DNA of 38,831 nt from Natrialba swarupiae (GCF_008245225.1 NZ_VTAW01000032.1:1-38831), one strand, 5' to 3'. Positions 16,813 through 24,941 are shown, counted from the stretch's first letter. Translations and numbers: made by a program. The notes: generated by a model from the letters alone, not told the origin.

Positions 16813-16834
16813 ATGCGAACAACTCGATAATATG

Positions 16835-16845
16835 TTTTAAATTTT
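16835..16845 (-). promoter_or_regulatory. Promoter of the BAAT-like lipoprotein gene
   Basis: TTTTAAATTTT is centred about 28 bases before the ATG at 16812, predicting a leaderless message. It is part of an unusually AT-rich tract (about 16822-16870) in this divergent region; the rest of the region up to 17088 shows no gene. Confidence 0.55.
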
Positions 16846-17088
16846 TGTTATACCATATATAATATTACTCGTCCAGTGTGGGACCGATAGCCCGATTCGA
16901 GAGCGGATAGTGGCCGCCGTCCGCGGAGGATCGTCTCGAGCGTTCGCGGTCGGTCCGAAACCCCGACACCGGCCGCGGACGCGCCGAGGGACTGCCGACC
17001 GAACGCAGCGGGGCGATCGCGGCAATCCGGGACCGTGAGCCGAGTTCTTTTCAGGTGTCCGGGCGAGGGACGGATAGGAGCACGACTT

Positions 17089-18591
17089 GTGGGAGAGACG
17101 GATCCGGAAACCGAGCGCAAGCGCGTCGACATGACGACGGGGGCGATTCCTCCGAAACTGCTACACCTCGCGTGGCCGCTCGTTCTCGGGAACCTCCTGC
17201 AGACGTTTTACAACCTCGCCGATATGTTCTGGGTGGGCCAGATCGGTGACGGCGGCATCTCCGTCGCGGCCGTCTCGCTGATGTTCCCGCTCTCGTGGAT
17301 GTTCGTCTCGACGGCCATGGGGCTGACGGCGGCGACTATCGCGCTGGTTTCCCAGTACGTCGGCGCCGACGACGACCGGATGGCGGACAAGGTCGTCGCA
17401 CAGACGGTGTTGCTCGCGCTCGCCGTCTCGGGCGTACTCGCCGCCATCGGCCTCTACTTTCGTCGGCCGCTGCTGTGGCTGATCGGCGCTCGCGACGAGG
17501 TGTTCGTCGAGGCGCTCGCGTACATCGAGGTCATCTTCCTGGCGCTGCCGCTGACCTTTCTCTTCTTCGCGTTTCGCTCCTCGCTACAAGGTGCCGGGGA
17601 TACGAAGACGGCGATGTGGCTCGTGTTGATTTCGGCGGGCGTCAACGTCGTGATCGATCCCTTCTTCATTCTCGGCTGGGGGCCGTTCCCCGAGATGGGG
17701 ACCCGTGGTGCGGCGGTCGCGACGTTCATCTCGCGAGCGATCGCGGCGGTTGCGGGGATCTACATTCTGCTCGACGGGAGTTTCGGCGTTCGACTGCGGC
17801 CCGGCGATCTCACACCCGACGTCGGAATCTTGCGACAGTTGATCGACGTCGGCTATCCGGCGACGATCGACGGCTGGGCCCGAAGCTTCGCGTCGGTCGC
17901 GATGGCCGGCTTCGTCGCCCGGTTCGGTGCCGCTCCGACGGCGGCCTACGGGATCGGCGTTCGGTTGATGTCGGTGACGTGGGCAGTATCGGGCGCCGTC
18001 GGCAACGCGACCGCGACCGGCGTCGGCCAGAACCTCGGCGCGAAGACGCCCGACCGCGCCGCGGCCGTAGCGCGAACCGCGACGGCGGGAACGATGCTGG
18101 TCATCTTCGCCGTCGCGGCCGTGCTGATGGCGTTTCCGGCCCAGGCCATGCGGGTGTTCGTCGCGGACCCCGAGGTGATCGCCGAGGGCGTCGTCTTCCT
18201 GCGGATTATGGCCCCCTTCTGGGCGCTGTTCGCCGGCGTGATGGTGATCCAGGGCGCGTTCCGCGGGGCCGGGAACACCCGGGAGGCGATGGTGCTGTCG
18301 TTTCTCTCGCGGTGGATCTTTCGGGTGCCCGTCGCGCTCGTGCTCGCGTTCACCGCCGTGACGATCCCGATACTCGGCGTGACGATCCCGACCGTACCGG
18401 GGATCGACCTCGGGATCGAAGGGATCTGGTGGGCGTACTCTTTCGGCATGGTCGCCTCCTTCGCCGTCGCGGTCGTCTGGTTCCGGCTGGGTACCTGGCG
18501 GGAAGGGATCGTCGACGACGGAGCGGACGCCGGGGCGACCGAACATGGCGAACGCGAAGCCGAGACTGACGCTGAGTTCGTCGACGACTGA
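17089..18591 (+). CDS. MATE-family multidrug/toxin efflux transporter
   Basis: The protein of about 500 aa has twelve predicted membrane helices in two homologous halves. The first half starts MTTGAIPPKLLHLAWPLVLGNLLQTFYNLADMFWVG, the typical MATE opening with the D in the LADMFWVG motif; the second starts LIDVGYPATIDGWARS. MATE proteins export organic cations or other solutes using Na+ or H+. The GTG at 17089 places a short hydrophilic N-terminus before the DMTTG motif; an ATG at 17035 or 17131 is also possible. It is divergent from the BAAT-like gene and convergent with the flippase gene. The TGA stop at 18589-18591 abuts repeat copy C. The substrate is unknown. Confidence 0.88.
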   Translation: MGETDPETERKRVDMTTGAIPPKLLHLAWPLVLGNLLQTFYNLADMFWVGQIGDGGISVAAVSLMFPLSWMFVSTAMGLTAATIALVSQYVGADDDRMADKVVAQTVLLALAVSGVLAAIGLYFRRPLLWLIGARDEVFVEALAYIEVIFLALPLTFLFFAFRSSLQGAGDTKTAMWLVLISAGVNVVIDPFFILGWGPFPEMGTRGAAVATFISRAIAAVAGIYILLDGSFGVRLRPGDLTPDVGILRQLIDVGYPATIDGWARSFASVAMAGFVARFGAAPTAAYGIGVRLMSVTWAVSGAVGNATATGVGQNLGAKTPDRAAAVARTATAGTMLVIFAVAAVLMAFPAQAMRVFVADPEVIAEGVVFLRIMAPFWALFAGVMVIQGAFRGAGNTREAMVLSFLSRWIFRVPVALVLAFTAVTIPILGVTIPTVPGIDLGIEGIWWAYSFGMVASFAVAVVWFRLGTWREGIVDDGADAGATEHGEREAETDAEFVDD

Positions 18592-18667
18592 TCGGTGTAA
18601 GTCATTTCCGATGAGACCGCGACCCGTCCAGTGACACACCAGGACATCGGGAAGGCAAACCGTATGG
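18589..18667. repeat. Dispersed palindromic element, copy C, fused to the MATE stop codon
   Basis: The stop codon continues as TGATCGGTGTAAGTCATTTC, and the far end is GGCAAACCGTA followed by TGG. The interior GTCATTTCC...CGACCCGTCC matches copy F in about 26 of 30 positions. The element lies between two converging genes, about 30 bp from the flippase stop. Confidence 0.7.
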
Positions 18668-18696
18668 CGGTCGTCCACACCGGTTTCGCAGACCCC

Positions 18697-20217
18697 TCAC
18701 CGATCGAACGGCCCGACCGGCAGCCACTTCTCGAGGGTCGGGCTGAACTCGGCGGCCATCTGGGCGTCGGCGTCGGTGAACGCGTCGGTCGCGATCAGGG
18801 AGAACAGATAGGTCCCGACCACGGCGATCGGAAGGACCGCGGCGACGAGGAGATCGGACTCGAGGAAGTAGACGACTGGAACGCCGGCGATCGCCGCGGG
18901 AACGCCGGCACCGACGATCTTGGCGAAGTCCCGCGTGAACGGGTGGATGCCGTCGAGGTAGTAGATCTCGAACAGCGTGAGTCCGCCGACCAGAAACAGC
19001 GCCGTCGCCGATCCAATCGCCGCGCCTTCGATGCCGAGAACCGGAACGAGCGCTACCGACGCGAGGAAGTTCGCCCCGAAGAGCGTAAGCGTGTTGGCGA
19101 AGACGATCCGGGAGTAGCCAAGCCCCTGGAGCAACGAGCCGTCGGGACCGCCGAAGGTGACGTTGAACAGGAACGCGCCGGCGAGTAACGCGACGACAGC
19201 GTTGGCCTCGGCGTACTGGGGCGTATAGAGCACGGCGAGGTACGAACTCGCACCCAGCGAGAGGACGATCGCGATGGGAAGCGTGATCCCCGCGATCCAG
19301 CGGGCCATGATCCGAAACCGTCGCTCGACCAGCTCGATGTCGTCTCTCGTCTCGGCGATCAGCGGTTTGAACACCGGCGACAGCGAGTTGAAGATGATCA
19401 TCAGCCCCGAACCGAGCATGTAGCCGACGCGGTAGATCCCGACATCGTCGGAGTCGAGGAAGTAGCCCAGCACGAAGTAATCGACGTGACCCATCAGGAC
19501 GAAGACGACGCTCGTCATCGCGAGCGGAACCGAGTACGTGACGAGCGGACCCGGTGAGACGAACTCCACGGGTCTCGAGAGCAGATCCCAGGCCTTGTAG
19601 GTGAAGACGGCCGCGCCGATCGTGATCGCGACGAACAGCCCGACGACGTAACCGACGATGAGGCCGAGCAGCCCGTACCCGACGAGCAAGAGCCCGGCTG
19701 TGACGCCGAAGCGGACGATCGGACGGACGAGATCCCGCATGATGACCCGGTACTGGAGCTTCTTGATGCTGTAGTAGGAGGTGAGCAAGACGTTGTAAAT
19801 CGCGAGCATCGGGATCGTCACCGAGAGGAACAACAGCGCGATCCGCATCGAGGGCTCCTGGAAGAGCTCGCCGAACAGTTCGGAGCTGGCCGCGAGCGCG
19901 AACGCGACGATCGACGACGTCACGAGGACGGTCGCGGTGACCTGGACGACGACACCTTTCGCCTTGCCGTACTCCTTTTCGTCGAGATACTGCGGAACGA
20001 AGTAGTCGATCGCAAGCGGCAATCCGAGGTTCGCGAACACCTGCATGAACAGGATGACGGACGTCGCGAGCACGAACAGTCCGTACACCGAGGGGCTGAC
20101 GAACCGCGTCATCAACATCACGATCGCAAAGCCGAAGACGCCGTTGACGACGTTCCCGACGAACGTGATACTGCCCTGCTTCGCGAGCGTCGAGACGCCC
20201 TCGTCCTGATCGGTCAT
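18697..20217 (-). CDS. Polysaccharide/oligosaccharide flippase (Wzx/AglR-like, MOP superfamily)
   Basis: The 506-aa protein has about 14 predicted membrane helices. The N-terminal part, TLAKQGSITFVGNVVNGVFGF followed by RFVSPSVYGLF, is typical of the polysaccharide-transport flippases in the MOP superfamily. It probably moves a lipid-linked glycan across the cytoplasmic membrane for S-layer N-glycosylation or an exopolysaccharide (inference). No glycosyltransferase genes adjoin it, so the glycan is unknown. The ATG at 20217 (MTDQDEG) is chosen; the frame stays open upstream to 20484 but that extension is arginine-rich and overlaps the next gene's end. It converges with the MATE gene. Confidence 0.88.
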   Translation of the reverse strand: MTDQDEGVSTLAKQGSITFVGNVVNGVFGFAIVMLMTRFVSPSVYGLFVLATSVILFMQVFANLGLPLAIDYFVPQYLDEKEYGKAKGVVVQVTATVLVTSSIVAFALAASSELFGELFQEPSMRIALLFLSVTIPMLAIYNVLLTSYYSIKKLQYRVIMRDLVRPIVRFGVTAGLLLVGYGLLGLIVGYVVGLFVAITIGAAVFTYKAWDLLSRPVEFVSPGPLVTYSVPLAMTSVVFVLMGHVDYFVLGYFLDSDDVGIYRVGYMLGSGLMIIFNSLSPVFKPLIAETRDDIELVERRFRIMARWIAGITLPIAIVLSLGASSYLAVLYTPQYAEANAVVALLAGAFLFNVTFGGPDGSLLQGLGYSRIVFANTLTLFGANFLASVALVPVLGIEGAAIGSATALFLVGGLTLFEIYYLDGIHPFTRDFAKIVGAGVPAAIAGVPVVYFLESDLLVAAVLPIAVVGTYLFSLIATDAFTDADAQMAAEFSPTLEKWLPVGPFDR

Positions 20218-20338
20218 GGCCCCGTTCCAGTGATTTCGTCCGCCGACCGCATCAGCAGGTTGCCCCCACTCGGCGTCGCCGGATCGGCCGCGGTCGACAC
20301 CGGTGGAGGGACTCCCTCGAGTCCCATCGAGAGAGCCA

Positions 20339-20728
20339 TCAGACCCCCGTCGCCGGCTCGAGTTCGTAGCTCTCGACGGTGGCCGCCTCCTCGCCGAAGC
20401 GGGGAAACTCGATTTCGAACGGCCACTCCTCGCCCGAGGTGACGTCCTCGTCGACGTTCTCGATGACGCTCTCGAGTTGTTCACCCTCCTCGTCGAAGAA
20501 CGTCGCCCGGATCTCGAGGTAGTTCAGCGTTCGATCGCCGACGTTTCGAACGACTCCCCAGACGTAGACGCGTTCGTCCTCGGTTCCGGGGTTGTCCCGG
20601 ACGAGATCGGACCAGGCGATTTCGACGTCGGCCGGTTCGGTGATCTCCTCCCCGTTGTCCTCGAGGAACTCGAGACAGCCCGAAACCGCGACCGCGAGCG
20701 ACAGCGAGAGGAACCCGCGACGGTACAT
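20339..20728 (-). CDS. FxLYD-domain lipoprotein
   Basis: The 129-aa protein starts MYRRGFLSLSLAVAVSGC, a short twin-arginine signal with a lipobox (VSGC) and Cys18 as the lipidated residue. The rest is a single beta-rich domain with GVVRNVGDRTLNYLEIRATFFDEEGEQL, the FxLYD pattern (a small extracytoplasmic beta-sandwich). The role of these domains is unknown; several are attached to the cell surface. It lies upstream of the flippase on the same strand with a gap of about 120 bases containing nothing recognisable, and is divergent from surE. Confidence 0.85.
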   Translation of the reverse strand: MYRRGFLSLSLAVAVSGCLEFLEDNGEEITEPADVEIAWSDLVRDNPGTEDERVYVWGVVRNVGDRTLNYLEIRATFFDEEGEQLESVIENVDEDVTSGEEWPFEIEFPRFGEEAATVESYELEPATGV

Positions 20729-20841
20729 CTATTCTCCGTTCGGCGGGCCGAGTCTTGAGGGTTCTGGACGTCGACGTTAGGTCGACAGGGGTGAGTGGGG
20801 TCGACGAAAGGTACTCCGTGCGGGGCCGACGAGAGGTACGC

Positions 20842-20847
20842 GTATAC
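20842..20847 (+). promoter_or_regulatory. Box A of surE
   Basis: GTATAC is centred 27 bases before the ATG at 20872, supporting that start and a leaderless message. Confidence 0.5.
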
Positions 20848-20871
20848 CGTCGCACCCCGAACGAACCTCGT

Positions 20872-21732
20872 ATGGAGTTGCCAGCCGAGCCGGAAATTGT
20901 CCTGACGAACGACGATGGGATCGATGCGCCGGGCATTCGAGCCCTCTACGACGCACTCTCGACGGTCGGATCGGTCACCGTCGTGGCACCCGATCGTGAC
21001 CGCAGCGCTGTCGGTCGATCGCTGTCCTACGGCCGCACGGGATCGACCGACGAACCGGATTTCTCCGGAGACGGGGAGTCCTCGGCGATCGACATGGCCG
21101 ACGGGCAGTTTACGTCCCTGGTCCCCCACACGGACCACGAACTCGGCTACGCCATCGACGGGACGCCCTGTGACTGTGCCATCGTCGGCGTCAACGCCCT
21201 CGAGCCAGCACCCGATCTCGTCGTCTCGGGCTGTAACGACGGAGCGAATCTGGGGACCTACGTCCTCGCACGTTCGGGAACCGTAAGCGCCGCGATGGAG
21301 GCCGCGTTTCTCGGCGTGCCGTCGATCGCCGTCTCGATGGACACCCTCGGAATGGCCGAACCGCTCGAGCCCGGGGACTTCTCAGAAGCCGCCGACGTGA
21401 CGGCAGCGATCGTCGAGAATGCGCCCGGAACAGGGCTGTTCGACCGCGTCGACTACCTCAACGTCAACGTTCCGACGCCCGAGGGGTCCTCGGCGGCCCT
21501 CGAGATCACGCGGCCGACCGACGTCTACGAGATGGATGCGACCGCCCAGGACGGACGATTTCGACTGACGAATCGCCTCTGGCAGCAGATGGCTAACCGG
21601 GATATCCCCGATCCGCCCGACACCGACCGACACGCCCTTCTCGAGGGGAACGTCTCGATCTCGCCGCTACGGATCCCGTCCGACCTCGTCGAGTCGGATG
21701 TCGTCTGCGACCTGCTCGAACGCTGGGTGTAG
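20872..21732 (+). CDS. surE: 5'/3'-nucleotidase SurE
   Basis: The 286-aa protein has the SurE signature at its N-terminus: ILTNDDG-like VLTNDDGIDAPG with the metal-binding Asp-Asp, then VVAPDRDRSAVG. In the middle, PDLVVSGCNDGANLG carries the conserved asparagines, followed by YVLARSGTVSAAMEA. SurE proteins dephosphorylate nucleoside 5'- and 3'-monophosphates. An upstream in-frame ATG at 20755 is rejected because it would include the promoter and overlap the upstream region of the lipoprotein gene. Length and motifs agree with the family. Confidence 0.92.
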   Translation: MELPAEPEIVLTNDDGIDAPGIRALYDALSTVGSVTVVAPDRDRSAVGRSLSYGRTGSTDEPDFSGDGESSAIDMADGQFTSLVPHTDHELGYAIDGTPCDCAIVGVNALEPAPDLVVSGCNDGANLGTYVLARSGTVSAAMEAAFLGVPSIAVSMDTLGMAEPLEPGDFSEAADVTAAIVENAPGTGLFDRVDYLNVNVPTPEGSSAALEITRPTDVYEMDATAQDGRFRLTNRLWQQMANRDIPDPPDTDRHALLEGNVSISPLRIPSDLVESDVVCDLLERWV

Positions 21733-21773
21733 CGCGGGCCGAGTCGGTCCACGGCCGACTCGAAACGCGGCGG

Positions 21774-21779
21774 TTTTAC
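21774..21779 (+). promoter_or_regulatory. Box A of the DUF2103 gene
   Basis: TTTTAC is centred about 26 bases before the ATG at 21802; a leaderless message is predicted. Confidence 0.5.
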
Positions 21780-21801
21780 AGGGTCGTCGACAATCATCGG
21801 T

Positions 21802-22548
21802 ATGGAGTGTCGTCACTGCGCGTCGCCGCTCGAGAAACCCGGCGATTACTGTCTCGTCTGCCGGGAACGGAACACCGCTGCGGTGGTGCTCGAGGCGGCG
21901 CGCGATCGCGCGACGCTTACGATGCTCGCCGAGGAAGACGAGGAGGCGTTCGCCCGCGACGACGACCCGAGACTCGGAGAGACGACGGTGACGACGACGC
22001 CGGAAGACGGCGAGAACGAGATCGTCGAACTCCGGAACTTCGCGGGGTTGATCGCCGACGAGATCAGACGAAAGCGCCCGGAGGAGGTCTACGCCGGCGG
22101 GACCCGGTCGGTGATCCGAGCCGTCCGCGGAAAGGTCCACTACCCGTTCTACCGCGTCGACGACGACGACCCCGTCGAGGCGGTTCTCCAGCGTCGGGGA
22201 AAGCGCGCGCTCGACGTCGTCGAGACGCCGCCGGCCGAGAAAATCGGAGGGAGCCACTCGACGCTCATCGGCGGCCGCACGGGAATGCGTGCGATCCACG
22301 CGGTGGCCGACCACCCACACGTAAAGAAGGTCATTCCCGGCCCCATCGACGCCGGCGGTACTGGTTCACAGTCGGGTCTCCGGGCGAAGGTCACTCGCGC
22401 TGACGACGGCGGCAACGTCCGCATGCTCATCCGGGACGGCTCGAGCGTCCAGGAGAATCGCGTCGTGACGACGGCTCGAGACCGTGAGATGGGCGAACGG
22501 ATCCGTGAGGATCTCAACGACGTACTCGCCGATTCGGAGTTTCAGTGA
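21802..22548 (+). CDS. DUF2103 family predicted metal-binding protein
   Basis: The 248-aa protein starts with a four-cysteine zinc ribbon, MECRHC...YCLVC, followed by an acidic linker and a conserved region with YAGGTRSVIRAVRGKVHYPFYRV, GGSHSTLIGGRTGMRAIHAVADHPHVKKVIPGP and, near the end, RVVTTARDREMG. This layout is that of DUF2103, an archaeal family of unknown function annotated as metal-binding. The basic, glycine-rich middle suggests nucleic-acid contact (inference). It stands alone between surE and a small membrane-protein gene. Confidence 0.8.
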   Translation: MECRHCASPLEKPGDYCLVCRERNTAAVVLEAARDRATLTMLAEEDEEAFARDDDPRLGETTVTTTPEDGENEIVELRNFAGLIADEIRRKRPEEVYAGGTRSVIRAVRGKVHYPFYRVDDDDPVEAVLQRRGKRALDVVETPPAEKIGGSHSTLIGGRTGMRAIHAVADHPHVKKVIPGPIDAGGTGSQSGLRAKVTRADDGGNVRMLIRDGSSVQENRVVTTARDREMGERIREDLNDVLADSEFQ

Positions 22549-22715
22549 CGCTCGTCCGCCGGACACACCGCCTCGACTCCCGAGCGACGAGGTAACTCGA
22601 TGGGACGGCTGACGACCCGATCGGAGGTCGCGTCCGTTTCGACGGCTCTCTCGAGAGATACGAGTCGATGGAAGAGACACTCCCTGCTGGTTGTCGGGCC
22701 CTTATCCGCCTCACG

Positions 22716-22733
22716 CTAATGAGATCTCATTAG
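22716..22733. promoter_or_regulatory. Perfect 18-bp palindrome, candidate operator
   Basis: CTAATGAGATCTCATTAG is its own reverse complement. It ends two bases before the ATG at 22736 and follows a TTAT box (22702-22705) by about 11 bases, so it covers the predicted transcription start. A bound dimeric repressor would block initiation. Confidence 0.55.
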
Positions 22734-22735
22734 AC

Positions 22736-22948
22736 ATGATCGAGCGCGCCGACGCCATCCTGGCGATGATCCCGATGCTCGCGATGAGCGGATTCGTCGT
22801 TCGATCGATCGTCACGACGACCGGAGTCGGAACCGGACTGCTCGCCGTTCCTCTCGCCCCGATCGGCTATTTCGCGGCGTTCGGGCTGATCGTCGGCGAA
22901 CTGTTCGTCGGCCCGGTTGCCGAGCGTTCGTCGGAGGAATCGACGTGA
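22736..22948 (+). CDS. Small membrane protein, function unknown
   Basis: The 70-aa protein starts MIERADAILAMIPMLAMSGFVVRSI and has two hydrophobic helices (about residues 6-26 and 33-60) with a short charged C-terminus. It is not recognised. The start is chosen because the frame upstream contains the palindrome and promoter. It is followed after about 40 bases by the L37Ae gene, which has its own promoter. A perfect 18-bp palindrome at its start suggests it is specifically regulated. Confidence 0.65.
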   Translation: MIERADAILAMIPMLAMSGFVVRSIVTTTGVGTGLLAVPLAPIGYFAAFGLIVGELFVGPVAERSSEEST

Positions 22949-22956
22949 CTCAACAG

Positions 22957-22963
22957 CTTTATG
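22957..22963 (+). promoter_or_regulatory. Box A of the L37Ae-RpoP-Pcc1 operon
   Basis: CTTTATG is centred about 30 bases before the ATG at 22991, giving a leaderless or near-leaderless ribosomal-protein message. Confidence 0.55.
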
Positions 22964-22990
22964 AATCCGCTGGCAATAGATAGCAGTACT

Positions 22991-23254
22991 ATGGCCAAGA
23001 AAGGAAAAGTCGGTAGCGCGGGCCGCTTTGGCGCACGCTACGGTCGGGTGGCACGACGTCGCGTCAGCGAGATCGAAGACGACATGCAGAACGCGGAAGT
23101 CGACGGCGACTCCGTCACCCGCGTCGGAACCGGAATCTGGAAGAACGACGAAACCGGCGAAGTCTTTACCGGCGGTGCCTACCGTCCGGAGACACCCGCC
23201 GGCAGAACGGTAAAGCGGTCGATCCGCGCTGCACTCTCCGAGGACGACGAGTAA
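22991..23254 (+). CDS. rpl37ae: 50S ribosomal protein L37Ae, form without zinc-ribbon cysteines
   Basis: The 87-aa protein starts [33 protein letters not shown], the L37Ae signature, and ends with GTGIWKN...[24 protein letters not shown]. In most archaea the middle has CPxC and CxxC zinc ligands; here both pairs are missing ([10 protein letters not shown] and NDETGEV instead), and there is no cysteine in the protein. The protein belongs to the large ribosomal subunit. It heads the operon with rpoP and pcc1, as in many archaea. The ATG at 22991 is preferred over one at 22961, which would include promoter sequence. Confidence 0.92.
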   Translation: MAKKGKVGSAGRFGARYGRVARRRVSEIEDDMQNAEVDGDSVTRVGTGIWKNDETGEVFTGGAYRPETPAGRTVKRSIRAALSEDDE

Positions 23255-23273
23255 CCCCACCCCCATTCCACGC

Positions 23274-23408
23274 ATGAGTTACAAGTGCTCCCGTTGCAAA
23301 CGTGACGTCCAGCTCGACGAGTACGGCGGCGTCCGCTGTCCGTACTGCGGACACCGCGTGCTCCTGAAAGAACGCAGCCGCGACGTCAAGGAAGTCGGCG
23401 TCCAGTAA
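23274..23408 (+). CDS. rpoP: DNA-directed RNA polymerase subunit P (Rpo12)
   Basis: The 44-aa protein, [13 protein letters not shown] then [15 protein letters not shown], has the two CxxC pairs that bind one zinc ion in the archaeal RpoP/eukaryotic Rpb12 family, a small subunit needed for polymerase assembly. The start ATG is 20 bases after the L37Ae stop and the gene is followed after seven bases by pcc1, so the three are one operon. Length is normal. Confidence 0.95.
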   Translation: MSYKCSRCKRDVQLDEYGGVRCPYCGHRVLLKERSRDVKEVGVQ

Positions 23409-23415
23409 CCGTCCC

Positions 23416-23685
23416 GTGGTTTCTCACGACGCGACCCTCGAGTTCGACTACGAGAGCGCGTCGACTGCCCGTATCGTCGCCGAGAGCGTCGCCCGCGAGG
23501 TCGGCGAGATCGACGACGAGCGATCACGGACGACGATCGACCGGGAGGCGGAGACGGTGCGTCTCGAGATCGACGCCGAGGACGTCGTCGCGCTTCGAGC
23601 GGCGCTCAACACCTGGTTTTCGCTCGTCGACGTCGCCGAGCGGACGGCCGACACCGGTACCCGGACGCTCGAAACGGGTGAGTGA
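23416..23685 (+). CDS. pcc1: KEOPS complex subunit Pcc1
   Basis: The 89-aa protein starts at a GTG (23416), seven bases after rpoP. It has the small Pcc1 alpha/beta fold, with STARIVAESVAREVGEI, then VRLEIDAEDVVALRAALNTWFSLVDVAERT at the C-terminal half. Pcc1 dimerises and binds Kae1 in the KEOPS complex, which makes the t6A modification of tRNAs reading ANN codons. Location next to L37Ae and RpoP is a common archaeal arrangement. The TGA stop (23683-23685) abuts repeat copy D. Confidence 0.9.
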   Translation: MVSHDATLEFDYESASTARIVAESVAREVGEIDDERSRTTIDREAETVRLEIDAEDVVALRAALNTWFSLVDVAERTADTGTRTLETGE

Positions 23686-23764
23686 TACGGGCTGCTGTAC
23701 CGATGTACCGGCGCGACCGCCGTCCGGTGGTTGCGCCGGAAACGACGTACAGTAACCCGTATGA
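23683..23764. repeat. Dispersed palindromic element, copy D, fused to the pcc1 stop codon
   Basis: This is the cleanest copy. The pcc1 TGA continues TACGGGCTGCTGTACCGATG, and the far end is GTACAGTAACCCGTA followed by TGA (23762-23764). The two arms pair over about 33 positions: TACGGG, CTGTAC, and CCGGCGC followed by ACC, around an asymmetric internal loop. It matches copy F over nearly its full length. Confidence 0.8.
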
Positions 23765-23875
23765 GGCCGGTTTCGACGCGCCGGTAGTCGCTCGAGTCGT
23801 CGCAGGCGGGCCGTCGAGCGAAACCCGTTGGATCACCGGAAGATCCATCTGTCGTCCGACACATTCGATCGGGTG

Positions 23876-24145
23876 ATGCGATATCTCTCCCGGCTCAACC
23901 GGTACGGGAAAACGATGCTCGTGAGCGTGACCCTCGGAATCGGGATAGTGCTGGTCGGCGGATCAAGCTTTGCGCTCCTGGCGATCTTCTGTTTCGCTGT
24001 GGCCGCGTTCTCGGGTGCCCGCGCGATGGCGCGAACTGAGCCGGTGGATCGCCCGCCACGGGACCAAACTCGTTCGGACAGCGATACGAAACGACGGCGG
24101 GAGACGGAAGGCAAGAAGGGCGCGGCCGCGATGGAGTGGAACTGA
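23876..24145 (+). CDS. Small membrane protein, function unknown
   Basis: The 89-aa protein starts MRYLSRLNRYGKTMLVSVTLGIGIVLVGGSS, with two adjacent hydrophobic helices (about residues 14-50) and a hydrophilic basic tail (RDQTRSDSDTKRRRETEGKK). It is not recognised. It sits between the RpoP/Pcc1 operon and prefoldin beta, a place where archaea usually have no gene, right after repeat copy D. An ATG at 23828 would add 16 residues and is less likely. Confidence 0.6.
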   Translation: MRYLSRLNRYGKTMLVSVTLGIGIVLVGGSSFALLAIFCFAVAAFSGARAMARTEPVDRPPRDQTRSDSDTKRRRETEGKKGAAAMEWN

Positions 24146-24260
24146 CCGTCCGGTAGACGCGACGTGAGGTAAAATCCGCGACATTTACCGGAGGATGAAC
24201 CAACGGAAAGCGGGTGGCTGGTGCTCCCAGCAGGTCCGTTCTTCGACACGAAAGCTTGAC

Positions 24261-24267
24261 TTTTTAC
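24261..24267 (+). promoter_or_regulatory. Box A of prefoldin beta
   Basis: TTTTTAC is centred 27 bases before the ATG at 24291; a leaderless message is predicted and the start at 24291 is supported. Confidence 0.6.
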
Positions 24268-24290
24268 GTCCGGAGGGCGAGGGTCGAATC

Positions 24291-24686
24291 ATGCAAGGCA
24301 ATCTTCCACCGGAAGCACAAGAGAAGATCGAACAGCTCCAGGACCTTCAGGAGACCGCACAGACGGTCGCCGTCCAGAAACAGGAAGCCGAATCGAGTCT
24401 CACCGAAGCCGAAAACGCCCTCGAGCAACTCGACGAGATCGACGAGGAGACAGCTATGTACCGCCAGGTCGGCGAACTCCTCGTCGAGACCGAGTACGAC
24501 GAGGCCGAAGCGGAACTCGACGAGAAGGTCAACTCCCTCGAGATTCGACTCGAGACGCTCGAGAAACAGGAAGATCGCGTCCAGCAGCAGTTCGAGGGGC
24601 TCCAGGAGGAACTCGAAGAACTGCTCGGTGGAGGCGGCATGGGCGGCCCGGCAGGCCCCGGCGGTCCCGGTGCCGGCGGCGCGTAA
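24291..24686 (+). CDS. pfdB: Prefoldin subunit beta
   Basis: The 131-aa protein has long coiled-coil helices at both ends (residues about 6-45 and 75-115, rich in heptads such as [14 protein letters not shown] and [15 protein letters not shown]) joined by the short beta-hairpin region [12 protein letters not shown]. This is the beta-type prefoldin shape. It ends in a flexible glycine/proline-rich tail ([13 protein letters not shown]). With prefoldin alpha it forms a hexamer that hands unfolded proteins to the thermosome. The next gene starts at the following base, so the two are coupled. The frame is open back to 24195, but the promoter lies inside that extension. Confidence 0.93.
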   Translation: MQGNLPPEAQEKIEQLQDLQETAQTVAVQKQEAESSLTEAENALEQLDEIDEETAMYRQVGELLVETEYDEAEAELDEKVNSLEIRLETLEKQEDRVQQQFEGLQEELEELLGGGGMGGPAGPGGPGAGGA

Positions 24687-24941
24687 ATGACACAGGACGA
24701 ACCGACCGACGAGGAGGTCGTCCAGACGGCCTCCGACGCCGCGGAAGGGCTGATCTTCTCGCGGTATAAGCAGTCGAACGTTCGTGATTGCGACGTCACC
24801 GTTAACTTCGAGGACGGTATCCTCGAGGTGGACGTCTACCTCAACGTTCCGGACGACGTGGCTGGGCCGGACCCCGAGCAGGTCGCAGACGACGCGGCGC
24901 TTACTGCCCAGCAGGCGGTCGACGAACTGTTCGAAGAGTAG
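24687..24941 (+). CDS. DUF3194 domain protein
   Basis: The 84-aa acidic protein begins MTQDEPTDEEVVQTASDAAEG and has a central stretch FSRYKQSNVRDCDVTVNFEDGILEVDVYLNVP with alternating beta-strand character. It begins at the base after the prefoldin stop, so it is translated from the same message. DUF3194 proteins are found next to prefoldin beta in archaea; their role is unknown. It closes the information-processing cluster. Confidence 0.85.
   Translation: MTQDEPTDEEVVQTASDAAEGLIFSRYKQSNVRDCDVTVNFEDGILEVDVYLNVPDDVAGPDPEQVADDAALTAQQAVDELFEE

Noticed and set aside
20218-20484. N-terminal extension of the flippase
   Set aside because: It is rich in Arg and Ser, has no membrane character, and overlaps the lipoprotein gene; the family start fits the ATG at 20217.
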